NCBI GenBank assembly: GCA_947176615.1 | Contig: CAMWRO010000170.1 | Span: 1-6,475 of the forward strand | From: an uncultured Porphyromonadaceae bacterium | GTDB taxonomy: Bacteria > Bacteroidota > Bacteroidia > Bacteroidales > Muribaculaceae | DNA: 6,475 nt | Reading direction: 5' to 3' | In this document: positions 5,050 through 6,475 of the stretch, piece after piece | How positions within the stretch are numbered: position 1 is the stretch's first letter | Layout of the letters: each line of letters begins with the position of its first letter | Program-made: the position numbers and the translations under genes | The notes under the pieces: model-generated | What the model saw: the letters and a program-made list of their open reading frames with translations, nothing else | What the model was told of the DNA's origin: nothing | Databases searched by the model: none

Positions 5050-6475
5050 TTAGAAGTTGACATACATCTGGACTGCATAGGTGGTGGGAATCGGGTAGGC
5101 GGCACCGTTGCGGTTGGCCTGCTCGGGATCCCAGAGTTTCATGGGACTCCACACATGGAGGTTGTTGATGACAAACTGCAGGTCCATCGACTTGACACCG
5201 ATGGTCTTGAGCACCTTGCCCGGGGTCACATGATAGTTGAGGTTGATTTCCTTGAGGCGCAGATAGCGCGAGTTGGCGTGCCAGAATGTCGAATACTGCT
5301 TGTTGTTGTCGCTGACACCGTAGCTCAGACGGGGGAAAAGGGCATTGGGGTTTTCGGTCGAGGGGTCGCCCGAATATGATGCCGGAATCCAGCGGTTGGC
5401 CGGATTGGCCACGATGGTGAGCACGTTGCCGGTGTTGCCGCCGTAGAAGGGGATATAACCCTTGCCGTCGCCATTTTCCGCATCCCAGTCGCCGGGGTGG
5501 ACATAGTAGTAGTCAGTGTTGCCGGTTCCTTGGAACAGGACGCTGAGTGTCAGGTCTTTCCAGCGCACCTCGCCGCCGAAACCATACATCAGTTTGGGGT
5601 AGTTGGGGTAGGAGAGGGGCACTTTGTCATCTTCGTCAATCACGCCGTCGCCGTTGACATCCTTATACTTGATGTCGCCGGGGAGATAGCTGCCGAAAGT
5701 CTGCTTGGGACTCTGTGCCACGTCGAGTTCGTCGCGGAAAAGGCCGAGGGCGATATAGCCGCGGAAAGCGTTGTTGACATAGCCTGAGTAGTTCTGGTAA
5801 TCATAGGGCTGAAGGGCCTGTTCCCAGTTTTCAACCTTGTTGGCCGAGTAGGTGAAGTTGCCGCGCACGGTGAAACCCCAGTCCTTGTTGATCTGCTGGC
5901 TGTAGGAGATGTTTCCGTCGGCACCCCAGCTTTTCATCTTACCCACGTTACCGAAGGGCATCTGTGTCAGGCCGACATATCCGGGAATCTGCTCGCGACG
6001 CTGATAGATACCGTCGCGCTTGTCTTGGAAGAAGTCGACAACGAAGTCGATGCGGTCGTTGAGGAGTCGGCCTTCGATACCGAGGTCGGCCTTTGTGGCC
6101 TTCTCCCAGCGCAGATTGTTGGCACCGACACGTTCCTCGGTGATAAAGCCGCTTGAGCTGCCCCAGCCCCCGCCGCCACCCATTTTCATCAGTGTCAGGT
6201 AGGGGAAACGCTCGTCAGTGAGTCGGTCGTTACCCACGGTACCGTAGGATGCGCGGAATTTCAGGAAGTTGAGCACAGGACTGAGGGCCTGCATGAAGGG
6301 ATACTGGGTGGGAACCCAGCCGATAGCCACCGAGGGGAAGAAACCGAAACGGTGACCTTTTTCAAAGTTTTCAGAACCGGTGTAACCGAAGTTGGCATCA
6401 AGGAAATAGGTATCGTCGTAACCGTAGGAGAGTCGGCCCGACACACCCTGATACTTGATGGGTATTGCATACATG
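5050..6475 (-). CDS. SusC-like TonB-dependent outer-membrane transporter, C-terminal part (5' end outside window)
   Basis: This is the C-terminal ~475 residues of a SusC/RagA-type TonB-dependent transporter, which imports glycan oligomers across the outer membrane using TonB energy. What is visible is alternating aromatic beta-barrel sequence. It includes the family-typical run ANFGYTGSENF (about 27-37 of the visible part), FGFFPSVAIGW (43-53), FRASYGTVGND (73-83), the Asp-rich loop DVNGDGVID (272-280) followed by a proline-rich turn and YGFGGE, RYLRLKEINLNY (403-414), and a C-terminal YVNF ending in Phe, as expected for BAM-inserted barrels. SusC proteins usually have about 1000 residues, so the signal peptide, carboxypeptidase-regulatory-like domain, TonB box and plug lie beyond the window edge. 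The Met at 6474 is internal, not a start. susD begins 15 bases after the stop, so the two are surely cotranscribed. A glycine-rich stretch (99-105) probably lies in an extracellular loop. The family is certain; the substrate is unknown. Confidence 0.95.
   Translation of the reverse strand, partial: MYAIPIKYQGVSGRLSYGYDDTYFLDANFGYTGSENFEKGHRFGFFPSVAIGWVPTQYPFMQALSPVLNFLKFRASYGTVGNDRLTDERFPYLTLMKMGGGGGWGSSSGFITEERVGANNLRWEKATKADLGIEGRLLNDRIDFVVDFFQDKRDGIYQRREQIPGYVGLTQMPFGNVGKMKSWGADGNISYSQQINKDWGFTVRGNFTYSANKVENWEQALQPYDYQNYSGYVNNAFRGYIALGLFRDELDVAQSPKQTFGSYLPGDIKYKDVNGDGVIDEDDKVPLSYPNYPKLMYGFGGEVRWKDLTLSVLFQGTGNTDYYYVHPGDWDAENGDGKGYIPFYGGNTGNVLTIVANPANRWIPASYSGDPSTENPNALFPRLSYGVSDNNKQYSTFWHANSRYLRLKEINLNYHVTPGKVLKTIGVKSMDLQFVINNLHVWSPMKLWDPEQANRNGAAYPIPTTYAVQMYVNF

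Noticed and set aside
4165..5379. 404-codon open frame on the plus strand, antisense to susD and the end of susC
   Set aside because: It lies wholly opposite two certain genes. Its Val/Gly/Ala/Asp-rich composition is the usual shadow of GC-biased codons, and it has no recognisable domain.

Overview
The window looks like chromosomal DNA from a gut-type member of the Bacteroidales. Muribaculaceae or a relative is my best guess, from style and not from a marker gene. The evidence is an adjacent SusC/SusD outer-membrane pair, lipoproteins with Bacteroidetes-style signal peptides and acidic residues after the lipobox cysteine, no obvious Shine-Dalgarno sequences, and intergenic spaces filled with palindromic repeats. 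All five supported genes lie on the minus strand, so the transcriptional order runs from high to low coordinates.

Right part (6475 to 1963): a glycan-uptake operon of the polysaccharide utilization locus (PUL) type. It holds the C-terminal half of a SusC-like TonB-dependent transporter (cut by the window edge), a complete 671-residue SusD-like lipoprotein, and a 319-residue surface lipoprotein resembling the DUF1735 / BT_3044-like (DUF4361) proteins that often follow susCD. SusD should form the lid over the SusC barrel, and the third lipoprotein is probably an accessory glycan-binding protein. A strong intrinsic terminator at 1900-1942 closes this unit. No glycoside hydrolase, sulfatase, peptidase or regulator gene lies in the window, so the substrate cannot be named. 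A hairpin built from GGTGAAR heptads sits between susD and the third gene, only a few bases after the susD stop.

Left part (1883 to 304): two small genes for secreted proteins without a firm function. One encodes a 164-residue protein that is AT-rich in sequence and loosely resembles the fulvocin C-related family. The other encodes a 228-residue periplasmic protein. They are separated by a 398-base repeat-rich gap.

Intergenic DNA: three diverged copies of one GC-rich repeat of about 70-90 bases (1-69 plus, 1039-1125 minus, 1221-1310 plus) each keep two hairpins. One stem shows a compensatory base-pair change, so the fold itself seems to be under constraint. A second, unrelated palindromic element with perfect 23-base arms lies at 124-183, and a further inverted copy of its arm lies at 255-275. 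The two repeat families and the secreted genes they surround are the least explained part of the window. I see no CRISPR array, transposase, integrase, tRNA or rRNA gene.
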